Assembly: GCF_900114785.1 (NCBI RefSeq)
Contig: NZ_FOUG01000016.1
Location: 62,001-126,000, forward strand
Length of the DNA stretch: 64,000 nt
Source of the DNA: Variovorax sp. OV329
Lineage (GTDB): Bacteria > Pseudomonadota > Gammaproteobacteria > Burkholderiales > Burkholderiaceae_C
Reading direction: 5' to 3'
The position numbers and the translations under genes were made by a program. Below the pieces are notes generated by a model that did no database searches, was not told the DNA's origin, and worked only from the letters and a program-made list of their open reading frames with translations. The first letter of the stretch is position 1. Every line of letters starts with the position of its first letter. Below are positions 30,807 through 39,000 of the stretch, piece after piece.

Positions 30807-31766
30807 TCAGCGCAAGGGCTTGAGCGAGGGCCCGTCATTGTACCAATCGAGCACGGCCCCCGAGCGGTGGACGAAACCGCCCCCCACCTTGATGTGCAGG
30901 CGGTGGCCGCGCGTGCGGCAGGCATCGATCTGCTCCAGCAGTTCCTCGAGCTGCGCGGCGCTGGGCGTGCAGCCGTGCGTGCGCAGCAGCCAATGCCGCA
31001 GCACGTTGGCCTGGCGGGGGCGCGACAGGCGTTGCAGGGCCTCGATGGCCGGAGGCACGTCGATGGCCGCCAGGTCCTGCTCGGCGAGTTCAACGAGCAG
31101 TGCCTGCGCCTGCGCCGCGTGGGCGGCACTGCGGGCGAAGGTGGCGCGGAACTGCGGGAAGGCCTGCTCCAGCGCGGGCAGCACCACGCCGCGGATGCGG
31201 TTGCGGGTGTAGCGCGAATCCGCATTGCTGGGGTCTTCGATCCAGGCTTCACCCTGCCCTTGCAGCCAGTCGCGGATCTCGCTGCCCGGCAAATGGAGAA
31301 GGGGCCGGTGGTAGCGCAGCCCGCCCCGCAGCGCCTGGGCCGGCATCGCAGACAGCCCCGCGAGTCCAGCGCCACGCGACAGCGCCAGCAGCAGCGTCTC
31401 GACCTGGTCGTCCGCGTGGTGGCCCAGCGCGATGTCCTGCACGCCCGCTTCGCCCGCCATCCCGGCCAGTGCGGCGTAGCGCGAACGCCGCGCCGCATCC
31501 TCGGGGCTCTCGCCACTGGCGTGACGGGCGTCCACGCGCTTCACCATCAGCGGCACCGACAGCCGGCCGCACAGCGCGCGGCAATGCGCCTCGAAATCAT
31601 CCGCCGCGGCCTGCAGGCCGTGGTGCACGTGCAAGGCTCGAAGCTCGCCCGGCCAGCGGCGCGTACAAGCCAGCAGCAAGGCCGTGGAGTCGGCCCCGCC
31701 GCTCAGCGCCACCGCCACCGGCAGCCGGGGCTCGAAGGCCGCGACCGCCTGCTCGAGGGACGTCAC
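30807..31766 (-). CDS. tilS: tRNA(Ile)-lysidine synthetase
   Basis: A 319-residue PP-loop enzyme that converts C34 of tRNA-Ile(CAU) to lysidine. The ATP-binding signature SGGADST is at residues 22-28, LGHHADDQVETLLL follows, and the TilS-specific RNRIRGVVLPAL region is present. The GTG at 31766 is chosen because GGAG lies upstream; an ATG at 31796 in the same frame lacks a ribosome binding site. The C-terminus is short, close to the core enzyme. It is an essential gene within the cysS-accA-tilS-lysC neighbourhood. Confidence 0.92.
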   Translation of the reverse strand: MTSLEQAVAAFEPRLPVAVALSGGADSTALLLACTRRWPGELRALHVHHGLQAAADDFEAHCRALCGRLSVPLMVKRVDARHASGESPEDAARRSRYAALAGMAGEAGVQDIALGHHADDQVETLLLALSRGAGLAGLSAMPAQALRGGLRYHRPLLHLPGSEIRDWLQGQGEAWIEDPSNADSRYTRNRIRGVVLPALEQAFPQFRATFARSAAHAAQAQALLVELAEQDLAAIDVPPAIEALQRLSRPRQANVLRHWLLRTHGCTPSAAQLEELLEQIDACRTRGHRLHIKVGGGFVHRSGAVLDWYNDGPSLKPLR

Positions 31767-31934
31767 GGCGCATCTCCATGCCGGCAGGGCTGGCATGGGC
31801 TCGCAGTGCGTCGGAGGGCAGCAGAATGCATGCGCGCATTGTGGGGCCGCGTGGCTGCCGGGGAACTTGCATCGGCCCCGATCGGTCCCACCTGCGGCAC
31901 AGGCCGGCATCCGGCGTCCGAAGGAGTCATGCAC

Positions 31935-32228
31935 ATGTGGAAACTCGCCACCCTCTGGTTCTCGCTGCGCCGGGAAGCCGCGCTGGCCTGGGCGATGCTG
32001 CGCCATCCGGGCACGCCCAGGGGCGCGAAGCTGGCTGTGCTGGCCGCGGTGCTCTACGTACTGAGTCCGGTCGACCTCGTGTCCGACCTGATTCCGGTGC
32101 TGGGCTGGATCGACGACGGCGTGGTCGCCGCCCTGCTGCTGGGCCTGGCGGCCAAGCTGATGCCGCCCGAGCTGTACGCGGCCCTGAAGACGCGCGTCGC
32201 GCAGCGCCGGGCCGGCACCGCGCGCTGA
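31935..32228 (+). CDS. YkvA-family (DUF1232) membrane protein
   Basis: A 97-residue protein with the DUF1232 signature YVLSPVDLVSDLIPVLGWID and a hydrophobic C-terminal helix. The ATG at 31935 is preferred to 31929 because AGGAG is then at proper spacing. It is on the opposite strand to both neighbours and converges on accA with a 6-bp gap, interrupting an otherwise leftward housekeeping block. Function unknown. Confidence 0.85.
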   Translation: MWKLATLWFSLRREAALAWAMLRHPGTPRGAKLAVLAAVLYVLSPVDLVSDLIPVLGWIDDGVVAALLLGLAAKLMPPELYAALKTRVAQRRAGTAR

Positions 32229-32234
32229 GCGGTC

Positions 32235-33224
32235 TTACTTGGCGTCGGCGCGGGTGTCCGAGAAGCGCCCGTAGCTCTGCAGGCGCTCGTAGCGGCGGTC
32301 CAGCAGTTCGCGCGGCTTGAGGTCGGCCACCTGGCGATAGGCATCGCCGAGCGCGCGCTTGAGGAACACGGCCATCTGGCGGTGGTCGCGGTGCGCCCCA
32401 CCCACCGGCTCGTTCACGATCTTGTCGACCAGGCCCAGGGCCTTCAGCCGGTGCGCGGTGATGCCCAGGGCATCGGCCGCTTCCTGCGCCTTCTCGCCGG
32501 TCTTCCAGAGGATGGAGGCGCAGCCCTCGGGGCTGATGACCGAATACACCGAGTACTGCAGCATCAGCACCTGGTCGCCCACCGAGATCGCCAGCGCGCC
32601 GCCGGAGCCGCCTTCGCCGATGATGGTGACGATGACCGGCACTTCCAGCTGCGCCATCTCGAAGATGTTGCGGCCGATGGCCTCGGACTGGCCACGCTCT
32701 TCGGCGTCGATGCCGGGATAGGCGCCCGGCGTGTCGACGAAGGTGAAGATCGGCAGCTTGAACTTCTCGGCCGTCTTCATCAGGCGCAGCGCCTTGCGGT
32801 AGCCCTCGGGCTTGCTCATGCCGAAGTTGCGCGCCGTGCGCTCCTTGGTGTCGCGGCCCTTCTGGTGGCCCAGCACCATGCAGGGCGTGCCGTTGAAGCG
32901 CGCCAGCCCGCCCACGATCGACAGGTCGTCGGAGAAGTGGCGGTCGCCGTGCAGCTCGACGAAGTCCGTGAAGATCTCGTTGACGTAGTCCAGCGTGTAG
33001 GGCCGCTCCTGGTGCCGGGCGATCTTGGTGATCCGCCAGGGCGACAGGTCCGAATAAATGTCCTTGGTGAGCTGAAGGCTCTTCTTGCTCAGCTGGTCGA
33101 TTTCTTCAGAGATATCGACTGCCGATTCGGTCTGCACGTAGCGCAGTTCTTCGATCTTGGATTCAAGCTCCGCGATGGGCTGCTCGAAGTCGAGGAAGGT
33201 TCGTTTTGCCAACGTCTTCTCCAT
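32235..33224 (-). CDS. accA: Acetyl-CoA carboxylase carboxyltransferase subunit alpha
   Basis: A 329-residue alpha subunit of the carboxyltransferase that makes malonyl-CoA with AccD. FLDFEQPIAELESKIEEL at the N-terminus, VELHGDRHFSDD, VDTPGAYPGIDAEERGQ, and IIGEGGSGGALAI in the CoA/oxyanion region are all present at full family length. It follows the glycosylase gene on the same strand by about 50 bp. Confidence 0.97.
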   Translation of the reverse strand: MEKTLAKRTFLDFEQPIAELESKIEELRYVQTESAVDISEEIDQLSKKSLQLTKDIYSDLSPWRITKIARHQERPYTLDYVNEIFTDFVELHGDRHFSDDLSIVGGLARFNGTPCMVLGHQKGRDTKERTARNFGMSKPEGYRKALRLMKTAEKFKLPIFTFVDTPGAYPGIDAEERGQSEAIGRNIFEMAQLEVPVIVTIIGEGGSGGALAISVGDQVLMLQYSVYSVISPEGCASILWKTGEKAQEAADALGITAHRLKALGLVDKIVNEPVGGAHRDHRQMAVFLKRALGDAYRQVADLKPRELLDRRYERLQSYGRFSDTRADAK

Positions 33225-33274
33225 TCAAATTCTGTGTCTCGCCGGGGACAGGCACGCGTTGCAAACCAATGGCT

Positions 33275-33949
33275 TCAATACGCGACCGGCACCGGTTCGA
33301 GCGATCTCCAAATATACCAAGTCCCCACGCTGCAGTAGGGTGCCCATGCCATGGCGACCTCGCGGGCATCGCTGCGGCTGACCGGATCGCCGGAGAAATA
33401 GTTCTTGCTGATGCCGTTGATCAGGCCCACGTCGTCCAGCGGCAGCACGTTGGGCCGCATGAGGTGGAACATGAGGAACATCTCGGCCGTCCAGCGGCCG
33501 ATGCCGCGGATGGCCACCAGCTCGGCAATGATCTGCTCGTCGTCCATGTCCTTCCACGAATCGACGTGCACCTGGCCGTTGTCGAAGTGCAGCGCCAGGT
33601 CCACCAGGTACTCGACCTTGCGCGCCGAAAGGCCGGCGGCGCGCATGTCGTCCACCTTGAGCTTGAGCACGCTGCCGGGGTTCATGCGCCGCGGCAGGTC
33701 GGCGAAGCGCTCCCACACCGACTGCGCGGCCTTCACCGAGATCTGCTGGCCCACGATGCTGCGCGCCAGCGTGACGAAGGCATCGCCACGCGACTCCAGG
33801 CAGGCATCGCCGAACTGCGGGATGAGCCGCTTCATCACGCGGTCCTTCTTGGCCAGGTGCTTGCAGGCCTCGTCCCAGTAGTCGGGCGTGATGATGGTGA
33901 CGGGCGGGGCCTTGGCCGCCGCGCCCTTGTTGGCGCTAGCGGTGCTCAC
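33275..33949 (-). CDS. AlkA-type DNA-3-methyladenine glycosylase (HhH-GPD)
   Basis: A 224-residue base-excision repair glycosylase. The helix-hairpin-helix is LVAIRGIGRWTAEMFLMF, followed by the catalytic Asp in VLPLDDVGL. IVGQQISVKAA is the typical N-terminal GQQ motif. It lacks the extra N-terminal beta domain of E. coli AlkA and the C-terminal Fe-S cluster of Nth/MutY. The ATG overlaps the cysS stop (ATGA). Confidence 0.92.
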   Translation of the reverse strand: MSTASANKGAAAKAPPVTIITPDYWDEACKHLAKKDRVMKRLIPQFGDACLESRGDAFVTLARSIVGQQISVKAAQSVWERFADLPRRMNPGSVLKLKVDDMRAAGLSARKVEYLVDLALHFDNGQVHVDSWKDMDDEQIIAELVAIRGIGRWTAEMFLMFHLMRPNVLPLDDVGLINGISKNYFSGDPVSRSDAREVAMAWAPYCSVGTWYIWRSLEPVPVAY

Positions 33950-35334
33950 TTGGCGACCGTCCAGGTGGTGCCGGTGGGCGAGTCCTTGAGCTCGATGCCT
34001 TGCGCCAGCAGGTCTTTGCGGATGCGGTCGGCCTCGGCGAAGTTCTTCTCGGCCTTGGCCCTGGCGCGCTGCTCGATCATGGCGAGGATGGTGGTTTCGT
34101 CCAGGGTGGCGCCGGCACGCAGGAAGGTTTCCGGATCGCTTTGCAGGATGCCCAGCACGCCACCCAGCGCGCGCATCAGGCCGGCCAGCTTCGCGGCTTC
34201 CTCGTCGCTCGCCGCGCGGTTCACCGCGCCAGCCAGCTCGAAGAGCACCGCCACCGCCTCGGGCGTGCCGAAGTCCTCGTCCATGGCCGCCTTGAAGCGG
34301 GCCGCGTGCGGCTCGTTCCAGTCGATGTCGGCCTGCGCCGGCTTCACGCGCTGCAGCGCGGTGTACAGGCGCTTGAGCGAAGCGCGCGCATCCTGCAGGT
34401 GCACGTCGCTGTAGTTGAGCGGGCTGCGGTAGTGCGCGCGCAGCACGAAGAAGCGGATGGTCTCGGCGTCGAAGACCTTCAGCACATCGCGGATCAGGAA
34501 GAAGTTGCCCAGGCTCTTGGACATCTTCTCGTCGTCGATGTTGATGAAGCCGTTGTGCATCCAGGTGCGCACGAATGGCTTGCCGGTGGCGCCTTCACTC
34601 TGGGCGATCTCGTTCTCGTGGTGCGGGAACTGCAGGTCGGCGCCGCCGCCGTGGATGTCGAAGGTCTCGCCCAGCAGGTCGCAGGCCATGGCCGAGCACT
34701 CGATGTGCCAGCCCGGACGGCCTGGGCCGAAGTCGCTGGGCCACTTCACTTCCTCGGGCTCGCTTTCCTTGGCGCTCTTCCAGAGCACCGGGTCGAGCGG
34801 GTCGTCCTTGCCATCGAGCACGGCCACGCGCTCGCCGGCATGCAGTTCGTCCAGCGTCTTGCCCGAGAGCTTGCCGTAGCCCGGGAACTTGCGCACCGCG
34901 TAGTTCACGTCGCCGTTGGGCGAGCGGTAGGCCAGGGCCTTGTCCTCCAGCGTGGCGATCATCGAGAGCATCTGCGGCACGTACTCGGTGGCGCGCGGCT
35001 CGTGCGTGGGCCGCTCGATGCCCAGCGCGTCGGCATCCTCGTGCAGCGCATCGATCATCCGGTCGGTGAGGCTGCGGATGCTTTCCTTGTTCTCGACCGC
35101 GCGCTTGATGATCTTGTCGTCCACGTCGGTGATGTTGCGCACGTAGTTCACGCGCAGGCCGCTCGCCTTGAGCCAGCGCTGCACCACGTCGAAGGCGATC
35201 ATCGAGCGCGCGTGGCCCAGGTGGCAGTAGTCGTAGACGGTCATGCCGCACACGTACATGCGGACTTCACCGGGCCTCAAGGGCGAAAAGACCTCCAACG
35301 CACGCGTGAGCGTGTTGTAGATGCGCAAACTCAT
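33946..35334 (-). CDS. cysS: Cysteinyl-tRNA synthetase
   Basis: A 462-residue class I aminoacyl-tRNA synthetase. The start MSLRIYNTL is chosen by family alignment. YVCGMTVYDYCHLGHAR holds the first zinc Cys and the HIGH-like motif; GWHIECSAMA is the central zinc region; KMSKSLGN is the second ATP motif. Full length. It is translationally coupled to the downstream glycosylase and divergent from the TPR gene, with a 218-bp spacer. Confidence 0.97.
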   Translation of the reverse strand: MSLRIYNTLTRALEVFSPLRPGEVRMYVCGMTVYDYCHLGHARSMIAFDVVQRWLKASGLRVNYVRNITDVDDKIIKRAVENKESIRSLTDRMIDALHEDADALGIERPTHEPRATEYVPQMLSMIATLEDKALAYRSPNGDVNYAVRKFPGYGKLSGKTLDELHAGERVAVLDGKDDPLDPVLWKSAKESEPEEVKWPSDFGPGRPGWHIECSAMACDLLGETFDIHGGGADLQFPHHENEIAQSEGATGKPFVRTWMHNGFINIDDEKMSKSLGNFFLIRDVLKVFDAETIRFFVLRAHYRSPLNYSDVHLQDARASLKRLYTALQRVKPAQADIDWNEPHAARFKAAMDEDFGTPEAVAVLFELAGAVNRAASDEEAAKLAGLMRALGGVLGILQSDPETFLRAGATLDETTILAMIEQRARAKAEKNFAEADRIRKDLLAQGIELKDSPTGTTWTVAK

Positions 35335-35552
35335 GGGATTCGGAAAAAGGCGTCGCTTTTGAATGGGGCGCCCACGCAGCACGTCTGTCCTGGGCGAAGG
35401 ACGCTTTATTTCAGGAAAGGGGGGACGTGGCAAGAGGGGTCGCCTGGGACCCCTGGGCTACAATGGTCCGCAGTATAAACGGCCCTCGCCGTATGCATTC
35501 TTGGGTCGTTCAACGCCTTGCCGCGAGCGCCCGATCCCCATCCCGAGGCTCC

Positions 35553-36179
35553 ATGCAGCAGGTCGCAGCTACACGCCACCACCCTCCCCGTCTGTTCGTC
35601 CTCGCGGCGCTGTTCGCGATTTTCCTGGCCTGCGCCGGCAGCGCCCGCGCCGACCAGTACACCGACGTCAACGCCCTGCTGCGGCAGGGCCGCGCCCCCG
35701 AGGCGCTGACCAAGGCCGATGCCTACATCGCCAGCAATCCGCGCGATCCGCAGATGCGCTTCCTGCGCGGCGTGATCCTCACCGAGCAGGGCAAGCAGGC
35801 CGACGCGATCGCCGCTTTCACCGCCCTGACGCAGGAATTTCCGGAGCTGCCGGAGCCCTACAACAACCTGGCCGCCCTCTATGCGGCACAAAGCCAGTTC
35901 GAGCAGGCGCGCAACGCGCTGGAGACGGCCATCCAGCGCAACCCCGGCTACGCCACGGCGCACGAGAACCTGGGCGACGTGTACGTGCGCCTGGCCGCCC
36001 AGTCCTACAGCCGCGCGCAGCAGCTGGAAAAAGGCAACACCACCGCCGCCCCAAAGCTGGCTTTGCTGCGCGAGGTCTTCCTGCCCAAGGCAGCCGCGCC
36101 CAGGCGCAGCGCCACGCCACCCGCCGCACCCGCGGCGCCCGAAGCCGGCGCCGAAGCGGGAACGCAGCCGCAGCGTTAG
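35553..36179 (+). CDS. Periplasmic tetratricopeptide-repeat protein
   Basis: A 208-residue protein with an N-terminal signal peptide ending ARA|DQY, then about three TPR units (AQSQFEQARNALETAIQRNP is the clearest) and a Pro/Ala-rich tail. The ATG at 35553 is preferred because GAGG precedes it and the signal peptide begins there; upstream in-frame ATGs would add an implausible tail. It probably acts as a periplasmic scaffold. It precedes the two cyclophilin genes on the same strand. Confidence 0.83.
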   Translation: MQQVAATRHHPPRLFVLAALFAIFLACAGSARADQYTDVNALLRQGRAPEALTKADAYIASNPRDPQMRFLRGVILTEQGKQADAIAAFTALTQEFPELPEPYNNLAALYAAQSQFEQARNALETAIQRNPGYATAHENLGDVYVRLAAQSYSRAQQLEKGNTTAAPKLALLREVFLPKAAAPRRSATPPAAPAAPEAGAEAGTQPQR

Positions 36180-36251
36180 GCTCCAAGCTTGACGCTGCCT
36201 GCGGGCAACGCCGCTTTTCGTTCAACCTGACTGAAGAAAGACGCCCTGGCC

Positions 36252-36839
36252 TTGAACACTCCCGTCCTTGCTCGCCGCCTGATGCTGGCCTTCTCCTGCA
36301 GCCTCGTGCTTGCGGGCACCGCCCTTGCGCAAGCGCCCGCCGCGGCGCCGCGCGTCAAGCTCACCACTTCCATGGGCGACATCGTGGTCGAGCTCGCGCC
36401 CGACAAGGCGCCCAAGACGGTGGCCAACTTCCTCCAGTACGTGAAGGACAAGCACTACGACGGCACAGTCTTCCACCGTGTCATCGACGGCTTCATGATC
36501 CAGGGCGGCGGCTTCACCAATGAGCTGTCGCAGAAGCCCACGCGCGAGCCGATCCCGCTGGAGGCCTCCAACGGCCTGAAGAACGACAGCTACACCATCG
36601 CCATGGCGCGCACCGGCAACCCCAATTCGGCCACCTCGCAGTTCTTCATCAACGTGAAGAACAACGACTCGCTCAACGCCCCCAACCCCGACGGCTACGG
36701 CTACACCGTGTTCGGCAAGGTGGTTGCGGGCAAGGACGTGGTCGACAAGATCCGCGCCGTGCCCACCAGCAACAAGAACGGCATGCAGAACGTGCCCATC
36801 GTCCCGGTCGTGATCCAGTCGGCCACGGTCGCCAAGTAA
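36252..36839 (+). CDS. Periplasmic cyclophilin-type peptidyl-prolyl isomerase
   Basis: A 195-residue cyclophilin with a signal peptide ending TALA|QAP. The catalytic segment VFHRVIDGFMIQGGGF and FFINVKNN are intact. The frame opens at TTG 36252, which gives the positively charged start of the signal; ATG 36282 is an alternative that would shorten it. It should assist folding of exported proteins. Directly followed by a cytoplasmic paralogue. Confidence 0.92.
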   Translation: MNTPVLARRLMLAFSCSLVLAGTALAQAPAAAPRVKLTTSMGDIVVELAPDKAPKTVANFLQYVKDKHYDGTVFHRVIDGFMIQGGGFTNELSQKPTREPIPLEASNGLKNDSYTIAMARTGNPNSATSQFFINVKNNDSLNAPNPDGYGYTVFGKVVAGKDVVDKIRAVPTSNKNGMQNVPIVPVVIQSATVAK

Positions 36840-36856
36840 CTCAACAGGAGCCACTC

Positions 36857-37372
36857 ATGAGCAACAAACCCCAAGTCGAACTGCATATCGCCAACCAGGG
36901 CGTGATCACCCTCGAACTGGACGCCGAGAAGGCGCCCAAGTCCGTCGCCAACTTCCTGTCCTACGTGAAGGCCGGCTTCTACGACCGCACCGTCTTCCAC
37001 CGCGTGATCCCCGGCTTCATGGCCCAGGGCGGCGGCTTCGAGCCGGGCATGACCCAGAAGCCCACCGAGGCGCAGATCGAGAACGAGGCCAACAACGGCC
37101 TGAAGAACGACAAGTACACCGTCGCCATGGCGCGCACCAATGCGCCCCACTCGGCCACTGCGCAGTTCTTCATCAACGTGGCCAACAACGGCTTCCTGAA
37201 CCACACCGCGCCCACAGCGCAAGGCTGGGGCTACGCCGTGTTCGGCAAGGTCATCTCGGGCACCGACGTGGTCGACAAGATCGAGCGCACCAAGACCGGC
37301 CGCAAGGGCTTCCACGACGACGTGCCGCTGGAAGACGTGGTGCTCGAGAAGGCCGTCGTCATCGCCGAATGA
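36857..37372 (+). CDS. ppiB: Cytoplasmic cyclophilin-type peptidyl-prolyl isomerase B
   Basis: A 171-residue cyclophilin without a signal peptide. VFHRVIPGFMAQGGGF and QFFINVANNGFLNH are intact. AGGAG precedes the ATG, 17 bp after the periplasmic paralogue. The pair arose by duplication and differs in cell location. lpxH follows, as in many gammaproteobacteria and betaproteobacteria. Confidence 0.96.
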   Translation: MSNKPQVELHIANQGVITLELDAEKAPKSVANFLSYVKAGFYDRTVFHRVIPGFMAQGGGFEPGMTQKPTEAQIENEANNGLKNDKYTVAMARTNAPHSATAQFFINVANNGFLNHTAPTAQGWGYAVFGKVISGTDVVDKIERTKTGRKGFHDDVPLEDVVLEKAVVIAE

Positions 37373-37400
37373 CGGGGCCGGGCGCCCTCCAGGTCCTGCC

Positions 37401-38177
37401 ATGAGTCTGCAGCAAGCACCCGCATTCCAGGAACTGGTGGCGCCCGAAGGCTGGCACACGGTCGACATCATTTCCGACCTGCACCTGCAGGCCGACCGGC
37501 CGGCCACGGTCGAGGCCTGGCGCGGCTACCTGCAGACCACGCCGGCCGACGCCCTGTTCATCCTGGGCGACCTCTTCGAGGTGTGGGTGGGCGACGACGC
37601 CGCCGCCCTGCCCGGCTTCGAGGCGCAATGCGCGGCGCTGCTGCGCGAAGCCGCCACGCGGCGACCCATCTTCTTCATGCACGGCAACCGCGACTTCCTG
37701 CTGGGTCAGGACTTCGCAAGCCGCGCCGGCATCACCCTGCTGGCCGATCCGACCGTGCTGGCCTTCATGCAGCAGCGGTGGGTGCTGAGCCACGGCGACG
37801 CGCTGTGCCTGGAAGACACCGAATACCTGCGCTTTCGCGAGCAGGTGCGCTCGCCCGCATGGCAGCAGGCCGTACTCGCGCAGCCGCTGGAGCAGCGACG
37901 CGCCCTCGCCCGCTCGGTGCGCTCGCAGAGCGAGGCACGCCAGCGCGAACCCGACATGGTCTGGGCCGACGTCGACAACCCAGCCGCGCGCGACTGGCTC
38001 CGGCAGGCGGGCTCGCAGGTGTTCATCCACGGCCACACGCACCGCCCCGCGGTGCATGACCTGGGCGACGGCCTGCAACGCATCGTCCTCAGCGACTGGG
38101 ACGTGGACGCCCATCCGCCACGCGCCCAGGTGCTGTGCCTGTCCAACACTGGCGCCCGGCGCGTCGACCTGCGCTAG
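37401..38177 (+). CDS. lpxH: UDP-2,3-diacylglucosamine diphosphatase
   Basis: A 258-residue calcineurin-like metallophosphoesterase that makes lipid X in lipid A synthesis. The metal motifs run in order: ISDLHLQ, LGDLFEVWVGDD, HGNRDFLLG, SHGDALCLEDTEY, HGHTHRPAVH. Full length. It is a peripheral inner-membrane enzyme that acts after LpxD. Confidence 0.96.
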   Translation: MSLQQAPAFQELVAPEGWHTVDIISDLHLQADRPATVEAWRGYLQTTPADALFILGDLFEVWVGDDAAALPGFEAQCAALLREAATRRPIFFMHGNRDFLLGQDFASRAGITLLADPTVLAFMQQRWVLSHGDALCLEDTEYLRFREQVRSPAWQQAVLAQPLEQRRALARSVRSQSEARQREPDMVWADVDNPAARDWLRQAGSQVFIHGHTHRPAVHDLGDGLQRIVLSDWDVDAHPPRAQVLCLSNTGARRVDLR

Positions 38178-38190
38178 GGCCCGGCGCCAC

Positions 38191-38985
38191 ATGCTGCGCT
38201 GGCTGCGCAAGCTGCGATCCCTGCCCGCCATTCCCGATGCGGCCTGGCAGGCCACGCTCAACCGCTACCCATTCCTGGCCGAGCGGCCGCCCGCCGACGT
38301 GGAGCGGCTGCGCCTGCTCGCGGCCGAATTCTTGCGCGACAAGGAATTCCACGGCGCCCACGGCTTCGCCATCACCGACGAGGTGGCGCTGAGCATCGCG
38401 GCGCAGGCGGTGCTGCCACTGCTGCACCTGCCCGGCGGCCTGAACTGGTACGACGATTTCGTCGGCGTGGTGGTGCATCCGGCCGAAGTGGTCGCGCCGC
38501 GCTCCGTGATCGACGAAGCCGGCGTGGTGCACGAGTACGAGGAAGTGGTGGCCGGCGAGGCGATGGAGCACGGCCCGGTGATGCTGAGCTGGCAGGACGT
38601 GCTGGCCAGCGGCGTCACCAGCGACGAGGGCTACAACGTGGTGATCCACGAGTTCGCCCACAAGATCGACCTGCGCGACGGCGCGGCCGACGGCTGCCCG
38701 CCCCTGCCGCCGGGCTTTGACGGCAGCGATGGCGCACGCGGCGCGCGCGAGGCATGGATGTCGGTGATGGAGCAGGCCTACGAGGCCTTCCGCGAGAAGA
38801 CCATCATGGCCGAGCGCTTCGGCGCCGAGGCGCCCTGGCTGGACGACTACGGCGCGCAGTCGATCTCGGAATTCTTTGCCGTGGCCTGCGAGGCCTACTT
38901 CGTCAACCGCGCGCAGTTCGCGCAGGAAGAGCCTGCATTGCTGCGGCTCTTCGACGAGTTCTTCCTGAAGCAGCGCGCGGCCTGA
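38191..38985 (+). CDS. mtfA: Zinc-dependent peptidase of the MtfA family
   Basis: A 264-residue MtfA-like protein. The zinc site is HEFAHKIDLRDG (HExxH) with a downstream Glu in ISEFFAVACEAYF. In enterobacteria MtfA binds Mlc and has aminopeptidase activity; that regulatory role is not established in this lineage. The start ATG at 38191 lies 13 bp after lpxH. It converges on the DUF349 gene. Confidence 0.9.
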   Translation: MLRWLRKLRSLPAIPDAAWQATLNRYPFLAERPPADVERLRLLAAEFLRDKEFHGAHGFAITDEVALSIAAQAVLPLLHLPGGLNWYDDFVGVVVHPAEVVAPRSVIDEAGVVHEYEEVVAGEAMEHGPVMLSWQDVLASGVTSDEGYNVVIHEFAHKIDLRDGAADGCPPLPPGFDGSDGARGAREAWMSVMEQAYEAFREKTIMAERFGAEAPWLDDYGAQSISEFFAVACEAYFVNRAQFAQEEPALLRLFDEFFLKQRAA

Positions 38986-39000
38986 ACCGCGCGCCCCCGC

